Shown here piece by piece: positions 8,538 to 17,488 of a stretch of 64,000 bases of DNA. Position 1 is the stretch's first letter, and each line of letters starts with the position of its first letter. The stretch is from the NCBI GenBank assembly GCA_027459785.1, contig DAIDGU010000080.1, positions 1 to 64,000 of the forward strand. Reading direction: 5' to 3'. The notes below the pieces were generated by a model. That model had not been told where the DNA came from. It saw only the letters and a program-made list of their open reading frames with translations, and searched no databases. Origin of the DNA: Ktedonobacteria bacterium. Its GTDB lineage: Bacteria > Chloroflexota > Ktedonobacteria > Ktedonobacterales > JACDGC01. A program made the translations under genes and the position numbers.

Positions 8538-8996
8538 ATGCCGACGAAGGTGATTTTGCTGCAAGAGGTGCCGGGGTTGGGCAAGCCCGGCGACGTGAAG
8601 ACCGTGGCGGACGGCTATGCCCGCAATTATCTGTTGCCGCGCCAGATGGTGACGCAGGCCACCCCCAGCGCCCTGGCCACCCTGGGCGAGCGCGTGGCCA
8701 CCGAACAACGCCGCCAGGCCAAGCTGAAGGCGGAATTAGACGCGCTGGCCGAGCGCCTGAACGCCGTGACCTTGACCTTCACCGTGCGCACCGGCTCACA
8801 GGGCCGCCTCTATGGCTCCGTGACGAACCAGGATATCGCCAACGCCTTGCGCGATACACAAAATATCGTCATCGACCGCCGCTCCATCGTGCTCAGCGAG
8901 CCGCTCCGCGCGCTGGGAACCTTTAAGGTGCCGGTGCGCCTGGGGACCGGCGTCGAGCCGGCGATTACCGTCGAACTCAAACCCGAAGAGGCGTAA
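8538..8996 (+). CDS. rplI: ribosomal protein bL9
   Basis: 152 residues, full length for bL9. The N-terminal rRNA-binding domain VILLQEVPGLGKPGDVKTV followed by GYARNYLLPR is diagnostic. The long central helix (ERVATEQRRQAKLKAELDAL) and C-terminal domain (GRLYGSVTNQDIANAL) are complete. The protein binds 23S rRNA at the L1 stalk base. The ATG at 8538 gives the canonical start MPTKV; AAAGGA lies 14 bases upstream, a little far, and an in-frame GTG at 8526 is too close to it. It stands alone, away from rpsF/rpsR/ssb, and is followed by a strong terminator. Confidence 0.95.
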   Translation: MPTKVILLQEVPGLGKPGDVKTVADGYARNYLLPRQMVTQATPSALATLGERVATEQRRQAKLKAELDALAERLNAVTLTFTVRTGSQGRLYGSVTNQDIANALRDTQNIVIDRRSIVLSEPLRALGTFKVPVRLGTGVEPAITVELKPEEA

Positions 8997-9019
8997 TTTC
9001 TTCGCGTTTTTGGCCCACT

Positions 9020-9056
9020 GCACCACCTCCTCTTAACCGAGCGTGTGGTGCTTTTT
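9020..9056 (+). terminator. rho-independent terminator of rplI
   Basis: GCACCAC (9020-9026) pairs with GTGGTGC (9045-9051) and is followed by TTTTTC. Loop of 18 nt. Confidence 0.75.
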
Positions 9057-9148
9057 CATGCCCGCAAAACCCCGCGCGTAACGTTCTTCTTTATAGCTGT
9101 GAGATATACCTGAAGGAGCGCGTATCTTCCGTAAAAGGAGTACACCGT

Positions 9149-9541
9149 ATGCCCGACATCCCCGCCCAAGTGCTGCATCGGCTGTTGCCGGCCCCGCGCG
9201 GTGCCGCCGCGTTGCGCCTGCGTGGCGACGGCCCCAGCGTGCCGGTGCAGGTCTACCAGGCGGCGGAACATGCCATCGCGCTGCGCTGCGAGGTGGAACG
9301 TGGCCAGGTGGTGCTGTGCGGCATCGTCGGCCAGGGTTACGACGCCGCGCCGCCGATCCTCGTGCGCCTGCTGCGCGCGGATGCCACGCTGGCTGCGGAA
9401 ACGCTGGTGGAAGGCAGCAGCTTCGAACTTGATCCCGTGCCGCCAGGGGACTACCAACTCGCGCTTTTGCTGCCGGATCGCCTGCTGGTGATCGCGGCGC
9501 TGCCGCTACCGCTGCCGCCCGCGCCGGAGGTGTTCCCATGA
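9149..9541 (+). CDS. CHAT-linked small beta-domain protein
   Basis: 130 residues, no signal peptide. The C-terminal half (LVEGSSFELDPVPPGDYQLALLLPDRLLVI) has the F-x-x-x-x-PPGDY-x-L pattern of carboxypeptidase-regulatory-like or other Ig-like beta domains, in which an attribute of a short strand is followed by a turn and a hydrophobic strand. Its stop overlaps the start of the CHAT protease by four bases (ATGA), so the two are translationally coupled. Small proteins of this kind are often found just ahead of CHAT genes; a partner or substrate role is an inference. ATG has AAGGAG upstream. Confidence 0.65.
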   Translation: MPDIPAQVLHRLLPAPRGAAALRLRGDGPSVPVQVYQAAEHAIALRCEVERGQVVLCGIVGQGYDAAPPILVRLLRADATLAAETLVEGSSFELDPVPPGDYQLALLLPDRLLVIAALPLPLPPAPEVFP

Positions 9542-12417
9542 CCGAGGACCAGTTCGCGGACGCGCTGATCGCCGCCACCTGCGACGCCGAACGTGAGGCC
9601 ATCATCCGCGCGGCGCTGGCGGCCCACCAGGCCGATCGGGTGGATTTCGCTCAGCAGGTGAAGTCCTATCACTTTGATCGCTATCTGAATGCTGATCTCG
9701 ACAAGGCGTTCAGCATCGCCGACGGCATCGAGCAACTGGGCCATGCCGCGCACGACGAGGTGATCATCGCGCTGGGCTTGCTCGCGCGCGGCGACGCCGC
9801 GCGCCAGGGCGGCCACGCGCTGACGGCGATGGACCTGCACGAGCGCGCGGGGGCGCGCTTCCTGCGCGCGGGCGACCGCGTGGGCTGGGCGCGGGCGCGC
9901 GGCGGCTGGCTCGTCGCCGCCACGCATGCTGGCCGCGTCACCGCCGCCGATCTCGCCGAGATGGCGACCGTATGTGACATCCTTGCTGATGCCGGCCAGA
10001 CATTCCGGCTGGCAGTTTTAGAGCAAAATCGGGGATTGGCCTATCAAAGTATCGGTCTTTTACAGCAGGCCATGCTGGCGTTTACACACGGCATCGCTTT
10101 GCTCACTGAACAAGACAGCGTTCTGCGCGCGATGTTGCTTGGTAATACAGCCAATATCCATCTCTGGCAAGGCGACCTGAAACAAGCACTCCTGCTGAAA
10201 AGCAGTGCCAGAAACAGCCTCATCAGCACGGGGAGCAGCGGTCCCGCCGCTATCGAAGAGATAGGTTTAGCGCATCTCGAGCGATTGCGCTGGCACAATC
10301 GGGAAGCAATTCGTTATATCGATTCCGCCCTCGCCTTGTTGAAGCAAGCCAAATTACCTCTTTCTCAAGCAAGCGCGCTGGCCTATCGCGCCGACATCCT
10401 TCTTTCGCTCAATCGACATGAAGAAGCCGAAGTTGATATCACCCAGGCCATTGCGCTGCTTCAGAATCTGCAAGTCCCCGTTGATTTAGCGCAGATACTC
10501 CGTCGGCGGACGCAAGTCCTCGCCCATGCCGGACGAGATCAAGAAGCCGTCGCCGCACTGCTGGAAGGCGAGCGCATTGTTACACAGGCAGGCTACTTAC
10601 AAGAAGTCATTCTTATCGGTTTAGATCGCGTGGCTTTGCTTATGAAGCAGGGCAAAGTGACTGAGGCACGCGAGGCGGCTCTAGCACTGTTGCATGCGCC
10701 GGTCATTCGCGGAACCGAAACCTATCGGGGCATGGCGCTCCTGTGGGCAACCGAAGCGACGCTGGCCCTCGACAAGATCGCGTGGGCGCAGGCGATGGCG
10801 CGGGCGGTCATCAAACGCGGCGCACAACTGGAAGCGCCGGAATTGCAATATCGCGGCTATCTGGTGCTGGCGCGGGCGGCGCGGCGGGTGGGGCAACTGG
10901 ACGAAGCGTGCGCCTATTATGATCGCGCTATCGGCTATATCCAGGCGCTGGTAAGCGAACTGGTGCTGGACCAGGGGGCGCAATTCCTGGAAGACAAAGA
11001 CACCGTATACCTCGAAGCCTTGGATGCCGCCCTGGCTGCCGGCGACGCCGCCCACGCGCTGGCCTACCTGGAGCGCGGGCGCCTGCGCGCGACCTGGACG
11101 CTGGCACCGGCAACGGGCGATGAGGCCGGCGCGCGGCTGGCCGATCTGCGGCGTCGGCATCGCTATATCAGCGCATCGCTACTGACCCTGCCTGCGGATT
11201 CCCCGACGGCTTCCGGCGCGCGCGAGGAACTCAAGCGCCTGGCACGCCAGATCCGTGACATCCTGGAAAATCAGGCGCAGCACGCGGGCGGGGCGGACCA
11301 TGTCGTCGATCTGCGCCTGCCGGATGCTCGGCGTGTGCCGCTGACGACGCTCGCCTATGCGCTGCTGGCGGACGATCTGGTGATCTTCGTCATCCGCGAC
11401 GGGCTGGTCACGGCGGTGCGCGTGGCGGAGGGCGCGCGGCAAGTGCGCAAGAGCGCGCGGGCGCTCCGGCTCGCCATCGATACCCTGACCGAACGCCTCG
11501 CCACCGCTCCCGCCGCGCGCGTGGCGGACGAGGTGGCGCAATGGGCGGGTGCGCTACGCATGACACTGGCGAAGTTGTGGAACATTCTCATTCAGCCGGT
11601 CGCGCACCTTTTGCCGCCGCCCGACGCCCCCCTGGCGATCATCCCGCACGGCCTTTTGCACGCTCTGCCGCTGGCCGCGCTCCATGACGGACAGCACTAC
11701 CTGGCGGAACGCTGGCTGGTGCAGTTCGTCCCCTCGTGCCAGGCGTTCACCGCTGTCGCCGCCGAGGCGGCGGCATCCAGGCCATTGCTGGCGCTGGGCT
11801 ATGCCCAGGACGACGACCTGCGCTACACTCCCGCCGACGCGCGCCACGTGGGTTCCCTGATGGCTGGCGAGGTCTGGACGGATGAGGCCGCCACCGGCGA
11901 ACGATTAGTGCGCGAGGTCGCCGGTCGGCAATACCTGCACATCGCGGCGCACGGCGCGCTGCGGCTGGACGTGCCAAATTCATCCTTCGTACAACTGGCC
12001 GACGGGCCGTTCCATCCCACCGACGTGCTGGAAATGGATCTGCGCGGCTGCCGCCTGGTGACGCTTTCGGCGTGCGAGACGGGGCTGGGACGCTTGAGCG
12101 GCGGCGACGAGCAGATCGGCCTGGTGCGCGCCTTCGGCATTGTGGGTGCGGAGGCCGTGCTGGCCACGCTCTGGCGCGTGGATGACGCCGCCACCTTCGC
12201 CTTCATGGATCAGGTCTATCGCCACATCGCCACGGGCAGCACGCCGGCTGAGGCGGTGCGCGCCGCGCAACTGGCCTTCATCCGCGCGCCCGACCCCGCC
12301 TATCGCGCCCATCCCTACTTCTGGGCCGGCTTTCACCTGACCAGCCAGGTAGTGCGCCCCGTGGCCGTGCTGGCGAGCGCGCGCACCGGCGCGATCCCGT
12401 CCCCGCCATCCCTGTGA
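9538..12417 (+). CDS. TPR-CHAT caspase-like protease
   Basis: 959 residues. Residues about 50-520 are helical TPR-like repeats. The C-terminal CHAT domain (about 620-950) carries the caspase-type dyad: His805 in YLHIAAHGAL and Cys846 in TLSACETGLG, followed by GGDEQIGLVRAF and VLATLWRVDD, all family hallmarks. CHAT peptidases are cytoplasmic cysteine proteases; one TPR-CHAT enzyme (Csx29) is activated by a type III-E CRISPR effector, others work in sigma-factor release or cell-death systems. Here there is no CRISPR gene nearby. The neighbours are the coupled small beta-domain protein upstream and a secreted subtilisin-like protease 25 bp downstream. No signal peptide. Confidence 0.92.
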   Translation: MTEDQFADALIAATCDAEREAIIRAALAAHQADRVDFAQQVKSYHFDRYLNADLDKAFSIADGIEQLGHAAHDEVIIALGLLARGDAARQGGHALTAMDLHERAGARFLRAGDRVGWARARGGWLVAATHAGRVTAADLAEMATVCDILADAGQTFRLAVLEQNRGLAYQSIGLLQQAMLAFTHGIALLTEQDSVLRAMLLGNTANIHLWQGDLKQALLLKSSARNSLISTGSSGPAAIEEIGLAHLERLRWHNREAIRYIDSALALLKQAKLPLSQASALAYRADILLSLNRHEEAEVDITQAIALLQNLQVPVDLAQILRRRTQVLAHAGRDQEAVAALLEGERIVTQAGYLQEVILIGLDRVALLMKQGKVTEAREAALALLHAPVIRGTETYRGMALLWATEATLALDKIAWAQAMARAVIKRGAQLEAPELQYRGYLVLARAARRVGQLDEACAYYDRAIGYIQALVSELVLDQGAQFLEDKDTVYLEALDAALAAGDAAHALAYLERGRLRATWTLAPATGDEAGARLADLRRRHRYISASLLTLPADSPTASGAREELKRLARQIRDILENQAQHAGGADHVVDLRLPDARRVPLTTLAYALLADDLVIFVIRDGLVTAVRVAEGARQVRKSARALRLAIDTLTERLATAPAARVADEVAQWAGALRMTLAKLWNILIQPVAHLLPPPDAPLAIIPHGLLHALPLAALHDGQHYLAERWLVQFVPSCQAFTAVAAEAAASRPLLALGYAQDDDLRYTPADARHVGSLMAGEVWTDEAATGERLVREVAGRQYLHIAAHGALRLDVPNSSFVQLADGPFHPTDVLEMDLRGCRLVTLSACETGLGRLSGGDEQIGLVRAFGIVGAEAVLATLWRVDDAATFAFMDQVYRHIATGSTPAEAVRAAQLAFIRAPDPAYRAHPYFWAGFHLTSQVVRPVAVLASARTGAIPSPPSL

Positions 12418-12442
12418 TTCATCCACCGGAGGTTTCTGTCAT

Positions 12443-14164
12443 ATGCTGCCATCATCTTTCAGGTACACCCGCCCGCGCTGGCAACTGGTGAGCGTCCTCG
12501 TCTTTTTGCTGCTGCTGGCCGGCTGCAACACCTCATGTGCATCGTCGTCAGCCACATCCTCGCGGACGACGACCACGACCACGACGACGGCGACCACGGG
12601 CTATATCGCGCCGACGCCCTGCGACAGCCCCGCGCCGGATACTTGCCGCTTCTGGGTGCCACACATCATCGCCGTGGCCGTCGCGCTGGATGCCCAGGCT
12701 AACGACGCGGCGAACCTGCCGGCCCTCGTCCCCGCCACGCTCAACGCTGAATTTGCGCTGAAAGTGGCACCCTATCGGACGGCCCAACTGCCGCCGGTGA
12801 TCGCGTTCGCCGCCACGGCCACCGTCTTCGTGATCGATCCCGCCCTGAATGACGCCGCGCTGCTGACCGCCATCGACGCGATCAACGGCAAGATCGCCGG
12901 CGGGCGCGACGCGCAGGGCAACGCCATCGGCTACCTCCCGATCCGGGGGAGCAATGACTGGATCGTCGGCGCATCACCGGATTGGTATGGCACGCCTGCC
13001 GGTGCTGGGACCGATCAGGTGCATGGTAGCCCCGATGATCCGCCAAGCCCGACCAGCCCTGGTACGAAAGCATCGTCCACGCCATCAGCCACGGCGAACG
13101 GGCCGGCGACGAACGTGTATGTGCTGGATACCGGCTATCGTGACCAGAGCTTGCTGCCGGCGGCGGGCGTGTCGGCGGCCTTCGATAATCTGAAGACGAC
13201 CTGGGATGAGACGGACCCCATCAGCGCGCTACCCAGCGATGCCGCTGTGCCGCCGCAATTGATCCCGCCCTATGAGTTCGATCAGGAAGATCCATCCATT
13301 GCCGCCGCGACGCCGGCACCAGCCTATTCGCCCAGCAACTATCGCGCGGTGGATGTGCGCGACCACGGCCTGGCGATCAGCGAATTGATCCATTGGGTCG
13401 CGCCGAACGCGAAGATCCACCTCATGCGCGTCCTCAACGATTACGGCGTGGGCGACCTGCAAACGTTCCTCGCCACGCTGAGTTATCTGCTGCAAAACGG
13501 CCCAAGCGGATCGATCATCAACCTCAGCCTGGATTACGGCCCCCCGGTTGATTGCCTGGCAAGGTTTTGGAACGCGGTGAAAACCAGCTCTGAGATCACC
13601 CAAGCGATCGCGCGGCAGTTCGGCACCATCGGCTGCAAGGCTGGCGGCACATCGGATCTGCTGACGAACAACCCGCGCTATCTCGCCCTCGGCGACGCCA
13701 TCGAAGAATTGATCCAACTCCACAAAGATATCGTCGTGGCGGCGGCGGGCAACAGTGCCACAGCGGCGGGAGCGGAGAACGCGAACATGCCGGCGGCATT
13801 CTGTGGGGTGGTCGCGGTCGGTGCGCTCACCACGCCTTCCGGTGGCCTGGCCTCGTTCTCGAACCAGCCCGCCAGCCCGTGCCTGTTGGTAGATACGACG
13901 CCGACAACCCATGCGAATGGCGGGGCGTTCCACGTGAGCGCGGGCAGCCCCACGGACGCGCAAGCCTGGGGCGTGGGCGTGTGCAGCCTGCACTTCCAGA
14001 AGATCCTGCCCTATGATGCCAACCCGCCGGCAAACGGCCTGGCGCTGTGGACCGGCACGTCCTTCGCCACGGCGCTCGTCAGCGGCAACATCGCGGCGAA
14101 TCCCAGCAGCGTACCGGCGGGCGGCGGCGCGGTGCCGATCACGAACCAGAGCGCACCGTGCTGA
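12443..14164 (+). CDS. subtilisin-like (S8) serine protease, predicted lipoprotein
   Basis: 573 residues. The N-terminus has a signal peptide with lipobox LLAGC (Cys28) followed by a Ser/Thr-rich linker, so it is probably anchored outside the membrane. The catalytic triad can be placed: Asp229 in YVLDTGY, His308 in VRDHGLAISELI, Ser540 in GTSFATALVSG; the oxyanion Asn437 lies in AAAGNSATAAG. Residues 40-180 are probably a prodomain or adaptor. Long insertions separate the triad motifs, as in Chloroflexota S8 peptidases. CGGAGG precedes the ATG, and only 25 bp separate it from the CHAT gene, so they form one operon. Convergent with fliO downstream, with two family-B hairpins between. Confidence 0.9.
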   Translation: MLPSSFRYTRPRWQLVSVLVFLLLLAGCNTSCASSSATSSRTTTTTTTTATTGYIAPTPCDSPAPDTCRFWVPHIIAVAVALDAQANDAANLPALVPATLNAEFALKVAPYRTAQLPPVIAFAATATVFVIDPALNDAALLTAIDAINGKIAGGRDAQGNAIGYLPIRGSNDWIVGASPDWYGTPAGAGTDQVHGSPDDPPSPTSPGTKASSTPSATANGPATNVYVLDTGYRDQSLLPAAGVSAAFDNLKTTWDETDPISALPSDAAVPPQLIPPYEFDQEDPSIAAATPAPAYSPSNYRAVDVRDHGLAISELIHWVAPNAKIHLMRVLNDYGVGDLQTFLATLSYLLQNGPSGSIINLSLDYGPPVDCLARFWNAVKTSSEITQAIARQFGTIGCKAGGTSDLLTNNPRYLALGDAIEELIQLHKDIVVAAAGNSATAAGAENANMPAAFCGVVAVGALTTPSGGLASFSNQPASPCLLVDTTPTTHANGGAFHVSAGSPTDAQAWGVGVCSLHFQKILPYDANPPANGLALWTGTSFATALVSGNIAANPSSVPAGGGAVPITNQSAPC

Positions 14165-14179
14165 ACCCGAAACTATAAC

Positions 14180-14266
14180 GGCGGACAGGAATGTCCGCCC
14201 CACGATCACCTGGCAGAGCGCCATTCCTGTCTGTCACCTGGCGGACAGGGCAGTCCGCCCCACGAT
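14180..14266. repeat. two family-B hairpin repeats
   Basis: GGCGGACAGGAATGTCCGCC plus CCACGA at 14180-14206 and a variant with GGGCAG in the centre at 14240-14266. They fill the gap between the convergent protease and fliO genes and may act as a terminator. Confidence 0.8.
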
Positions 14267-14274
14267 GATCGCCA

Positions 14275-15810
14275 TCACTTCGTCTCCGGCACTTTAATGC
14301 CGAAGCGCGCGGCGAGGATCTGCCCGACGGTGACGGCCTGGTCCTCGGTGGCATCGGCGGGCGTGCCTTGTGCCGTCACTTGTGGCACGGCAACATCCGC
14401 CCTGGCCGGCGTGGTTGCCTGGCGATAGGCGGTGCGGGCCGCCGTCGTGCGCGCGGTCGCCGGCAGCACTGGCTCGGCGGCAGGTATGCCGCGCGGATGG
14501 TCCGGCGATCCCAGCCCCTCCCCAGCTCTGCTGGCAAGGCGAGTGCCAGCGTTTGAGGCTGCGCGCGTTGCGCTGGACCGCTCAGCCGGCAAACTTGATC
14601 TCCCCCTCTCCATCAAGGATGGGGAGGGGGCCGGGGGGTGGGGCCGCGCGCTACGCTGCGCGTCGTACCGGCGGCGCATGGCCGTCACCCGCTGGCGTGT
14701 CAGGCCATATTTTTTCGCTGCCGCGCCGTCGCCGTTCTCTTCAGCGAACCACAGGATGTCGCGTTCCTCGGCGGCGCTGAACGGCGGCGGCTCGTCGTCG
14801 GCCCGCGCGGTGCCGCGTCGCAGCGGCAGGTCTGGCAGGGCGGGCGCGGGATCGGGCGTGGCGTCCAGTTTTACGCTCCACTTGGCGTCGATGACGGCGT
14901 CATCCTCCGCTGCTGTTTCCGCCGGCATGGCGTCCGGCGGCGTGGCCACGGCGGGCAGCTCCTCGGTGATGCCACTGGACGGCAGCAGGCTGCCCCAGGC
15001 GCGCATCAGTTGGCCGGCGAAGCCGGCGGCGGGCAGCGCGGGTGCGGCATCGTCGCCCGCCCCATCGCTGATATCCGCTTCGCCCAAGGCGCGCAATGTG
15101 CCGTTGGTGCGCGCGATCAACATCACCCGGTCGCCCACGCGCACGGCATGCAGCACGTGGTTCGGCGCGAGTTGAACCTCTTCGAGCGACTCCAACAGGT
15201 GCCGCTGGCCCTGCGCGTTGTGGGTTTTCGCTGTTCCGCTGGGCGCGAAGCCACGCCGTTTCAGCGCGGCCAGTGCGCGCATCGCCAGATAGATTAGCCC
15301 GACAACCAGCGCCAGCTTCCATGTCACGTCCAGCAGCGTTTGCCACCAGGGTGCGGCAGGCGTCAGCGCCGTATCGTTGCTGAGCGGATCGCTAAGGTGC
15401 AGCGGCGTCTGCGCCTCCGTCGGATCGTTGCTGCCGGCGTGGTGGACGACCGGCGTCGCCTGCGGATGGCGCACGTTTGGCTCCGCTGTCGGCTGCCCCC
15501 CGAACGGGTAGCCCGCGACCGCTGTGGCCGCGCTGAACCGCTGGGTGGTGGTGCCGGGCTGTGCCGTCGCCTTGGGCAGGGCGGTGGTATGGGTGACGTG
15601 CGTGCTATGTGTCACGTGCGTTGCCACCCGCTGCACCACGGGCGAGGCCACGGCTGGCAACGGCACCGTCGTCGCGGGCGCGGCCAGCGACAGCGCGGCA
15701 TCGCACGCCCCCAGCAGCGCCAGCGTGACCACCGCCAGCGCTACCTTGCGGTCGATCTTGCGGCGCACCTGGCTCCCAACCAGCCGCAGAAATGTTAAAC
15801 GTGCGTCCAT
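14275..15810 (-). CDS. fliO: FliO-like flagellar export assembly protein with a C-terminal HTH-like segment
   Basis: 511 residues. Start 15810 has GGAAGGA upstream and lies inside the flagellar run, after fliL. An N-terminal hydrophobic stretch (ALAVVTLALLGAC) is followed by a low-complexity Thr/His/Pro linker, then a membrane helix (TLLDVTWKLALVVGLIYLAM) and the FliO core LLESLEEVQLAPNHVLHAVRVGDRVMLIA. FliO helps build the FliPQR export gate. Unusual: after the core comes a ~190-residue tail with EERDILWFAEENGDG and AAAKKYGLTRQRVTAMRRRY, which looks like a helix-turn-helix, and then a stretch encoded by a family-C repeat (14599-14645). Much longer than ordinary FliO. The fliO call rests on the core pattern and the neighbourhood. 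Confidence 0.6.
   Translation of the reverse strand: MDARLTFLRLVGSQVRRKIDRKVALAVVTLALLGACDAALSLAAPATTVPLPAVASPVVQRVATHVTHSTHVTHTTALPKATAQPGTTTQRFSAATAVAGYPFGGQPTAEPNVRHPQATPVVHHAGSNDPTEAQTPLHLSDPLSNDTALTPAAPWWQTLLDVTWKLALVVGLIYLAMRALAALKRRGFAPSGTAKTHNAQGQRHLLESLEEVQLAPNHVLHAVRVGDRVMLIARTNGTLRALGEADISDGAGDDAAPALPAAGFAGQLMRAWGSLLPSSGITEELPAVATPPDAMPAETAAEDDAVIDAKWSVKLDATPDPAPALPDLPLRRGTARADDEPPPFSAAEERDILWFAEENGDGAAAKKYGLTRQRVTAMRRRYDAQRSARPHPPAPSPSLMERGRSSLPAERSSATRAASNAGTRLASRAGEGLGSPDHPRGIPAAEPVLPATARTTAARTAYRQATTPARADVAVPQVTAQGTPADATEDQAVTVGQILAARFGIKVPETK
14599..14645. repeat. family-C repeat inside fliO
   Basis: A CCCTCTCCAT half and a GGATGGGGAGGGGG half plus the G-rich tail are inside the open frame of fliO and translate on the minus strand as PHPPAPSPSLMERGR. 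The repeat keeps the frame. Confidence 0.8.
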
Positions 15811-15862
15811 GCACTTCAATCCTTCCCTATGATACCCTTTACAGGTGATCAGTATGGATACC

Positions 15863-15957
15863 GGAGGACAGACATTCCTGTCTGTCACGTTTCCCCGGAG
15901 GACAGACATTCCTGTCTGTCCGGCCCCGTTGACCACTGTCTGTACCCGCAACGGGTA
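15863..15957. repeat. composite repeat with two family-A hairpins
   Basis: Two copies of the family-A hairpin (15863-15886 and 15897-15920) are followed by GACCACTGTCTGTACCCG-CAA-CGGGTATTA, a flank that recurs with small changes next to family A at 23.4, 41.4, 62.6 and 63.8 kb. Lies between fliL and fliO in the flagellar operon. Confidence 0.8.
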
Positions 15958-16410
15958 TTACTGCATTACGAAATCCGGAAAATAAATATCGATCAGGTGC
16001 AGGTTGTCGAGCACCTTGGCAAATTGTGTGATAATCGCCTGCTTCAGCGCCGCTTTGCCATCCGCGGTCGCAAGCTGAGCCGTCGTCTCGCTGCTGAGCA
16101 CCGTCGTCAGGATGTCTTGCAGCACGGTCATCCGCATATTCACCGTCTTGGTTACGGTTCCCTGATCGTCCAACTGTGGCGAAAACTCCAGCACGATCGT
16201 GATCTTCAGGTACCGGTTCGCGCCGGGATCAGCCAGGTTCACCACCCGATCCGGCATCGTAAAGGTCGGGCCAAGCAGAAAGCTGGAATCATGCACGATC
16301 TTCGTCGTCGTCACGTGCGGCGCTTTCGACAGCACGAAAAAATAGGTGCCACCCGCGCTCAGCGCGACCAACAACACCCCCAGCCCTCCCAGCAGCAACA
16401 TCTTTTTCAC
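15958..16410 (-). CDS. fliL: flagellar basal body-associated protein FliL
   Basis: 150 residues from a GTG start at 16410 with AGAGGAG upstream. A single N-terminal membrane helix (LLLGGLGVLLVALSAGGTYFF) is followed by a periplasmic domain with YLKITIVLEF, the predicted helix LATADGKAALKQAIITQF, and the characteristic end IYFPDFVMQ. FliL surrounds the stator units MotAB at the basal body. It follows motB in the same direction after a 325-bp repeat-filled gap. Confidence 0.92.
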   Translation of the reverse strand: MKKMLLLGGLGVLLVALSAGGTYFFVLSKAPHVTTTKIVHDSSFLLGPTFTMPDRVVNLADPGANRYLKITIVLEFSPQLDDQGTVTKTVNMRMTVLQDILTTVLSSETTAQLATADGKAALKQAIITQFAKVLDNLHLIDIYFPDFVMQ

Positions 16411-16735
16411 AGATTCGCACTCCTCTCCGAAAAACTGGCTACGCGAATCCGTCCCCAGCCCCTAGCAACAGCAGGCGGTAGCGATTGAAACCGCGTTGGA
16501 GACGCGGGCGGTTGTCGATGCACCAGACGAGCGGGCGCATCCATTTGTGCGCGGGGGACGGCGGGCGGTTGAAACCGCGCCGTTGGGGCCATTCGGCCAC
16601 AAAACCCGCCTACGCGGGTTGGGATCCGAGTCCGCGACGGCGGACTTCGTCGCCGTCAGGCGCTTAGGCGCGGTTTCAACCGCCCGCCCGTCCCCCGCTC
16701 GCCATACCGCCCGCCCGTCCCCCACCGGCGCGGTT
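16411..16735. repeat. family-D repeats between motB and fliL
   Basis: The gap holds copies of family D in both orientations: GGGCGGTTGAAACCGCG (about 16565-16582) on the left and GCGCGGTTTCAACCGCCCGC (about 16669-16688 and again 16731-16750) on the right, with an inner CCCGCCTACGCGGG palindrome near 16605. The arms can fold into a long structure in the transcript. No gene seen here. Confidence 0.75.
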
Positions 16736-17482
16736 TCAACCGCCCGCCGTCCCAGGCGTCACCCCCGCTGCCGTCGCGGGGCCATAGAGGATGACGATGA
16801 CGGCGCGGCGGTTTTGCTCGCGGTGGGCGCGCGTGTCATTGGGTACTATCGGCTGATATTGCCCGTAGCCCACTGCTGAAAGCCGCTGCGGCATGATATG
16901 CTCGACATCCGTGAAAAAACGCACCACAGCCACGGCGCGGGCCGCGGAAAGCTCCCAGTTCGTCGGATATTGCGCGCTGGCGACGGGGATGTCATCCGTG
17001 TGGCCCTCCACCCGCACTGGATTCGGCAGCGTAGCGATGTAAGTGCCGATCTGCTGCAACAGCGCCACACCGTCGGGCTTGATCTGGTCGGTGCCGTTAT
17101 AAAACAACAGCGCGCCGGAGACCGTGACGGCGATGCCTTCGTGCGTGATCTGCGCCGACACCTGCTGCGGGCTAACCTGCGCCTGCTGCTCCACCTGCTG
17201 AATGATCTGTTGGATGTGCTGGTAGTCTTGCTGTTCCAACTGAATGACCGCCGCGCCGCCCCCGCTGGACGACGTGAGCGCCACCGGCTGCGATCCTTGC
17301 AACACGTTCACGTTGAACGCGCGCCGCAGTGATCCGGCCAATTCCTGGAACTTTTTCGCGTCGGTGGTAGACATGGCGAAAAGCAACACGAAAAAGACCA
17401 TCAGCAGCGTGATCAGGTCGGCATAGGTCAGCAGCCACCGTTCGGCATTTTCTTTGCTCGCCGCTTTTTTCTTGCGTGCCAT
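16736..17482 (-). CDS. motB: flagellar motor stator protein MotB
   Basis: 248 residues. N-terminal helix WLLTYADLITLLMVFFVLLF contains the proton-binding Asp22; residues after it (TDAKKFQELAGSLRRAF) are the plug region. The C-terminal OmpA-like peptidoglycan-binding domain has VRVEGHTDDIPVAS and NWELSAARAVAVVRFF. The C-terminal end (PGTAGG) falls inside a family-D repeat. The start has GAGGGG upstream and is 6 bp after the fliN stop. Forms the ion-conducting stator with MotA. Confidence 0.95.
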   Translation of the reverse strand: MARKKKAASKENAERWLLTYADLITLLMVFFVLLFAMSTTDAKKFQELAGSLRRAFNVNVLQGSQPVALTSSSGGGAAVIQLEQQDYQHIQQIIQQVEQQAQVSPQQVSAQITHEGIAVTVSGALLFYNGTDQIKPDGVALLQQIGTYIATLPNPVRVEGHTDDIPVASAQYPTNWELSAARAVAVVRFFTDVEHIMPQRLSAVGYGQYQPIVPNDTRAHREQNRRAVIVILYGPATAAGVTPGTAGG

Positions 17483-17488
17483 CGCCCC

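Noticed and set aside
16486-16750. Repeat-rich stretch resembling a CRISPR array
   Set aside because: Repeats are in both orientations with irregular spacing and no unique spacers of constant length; no cas gene is near.
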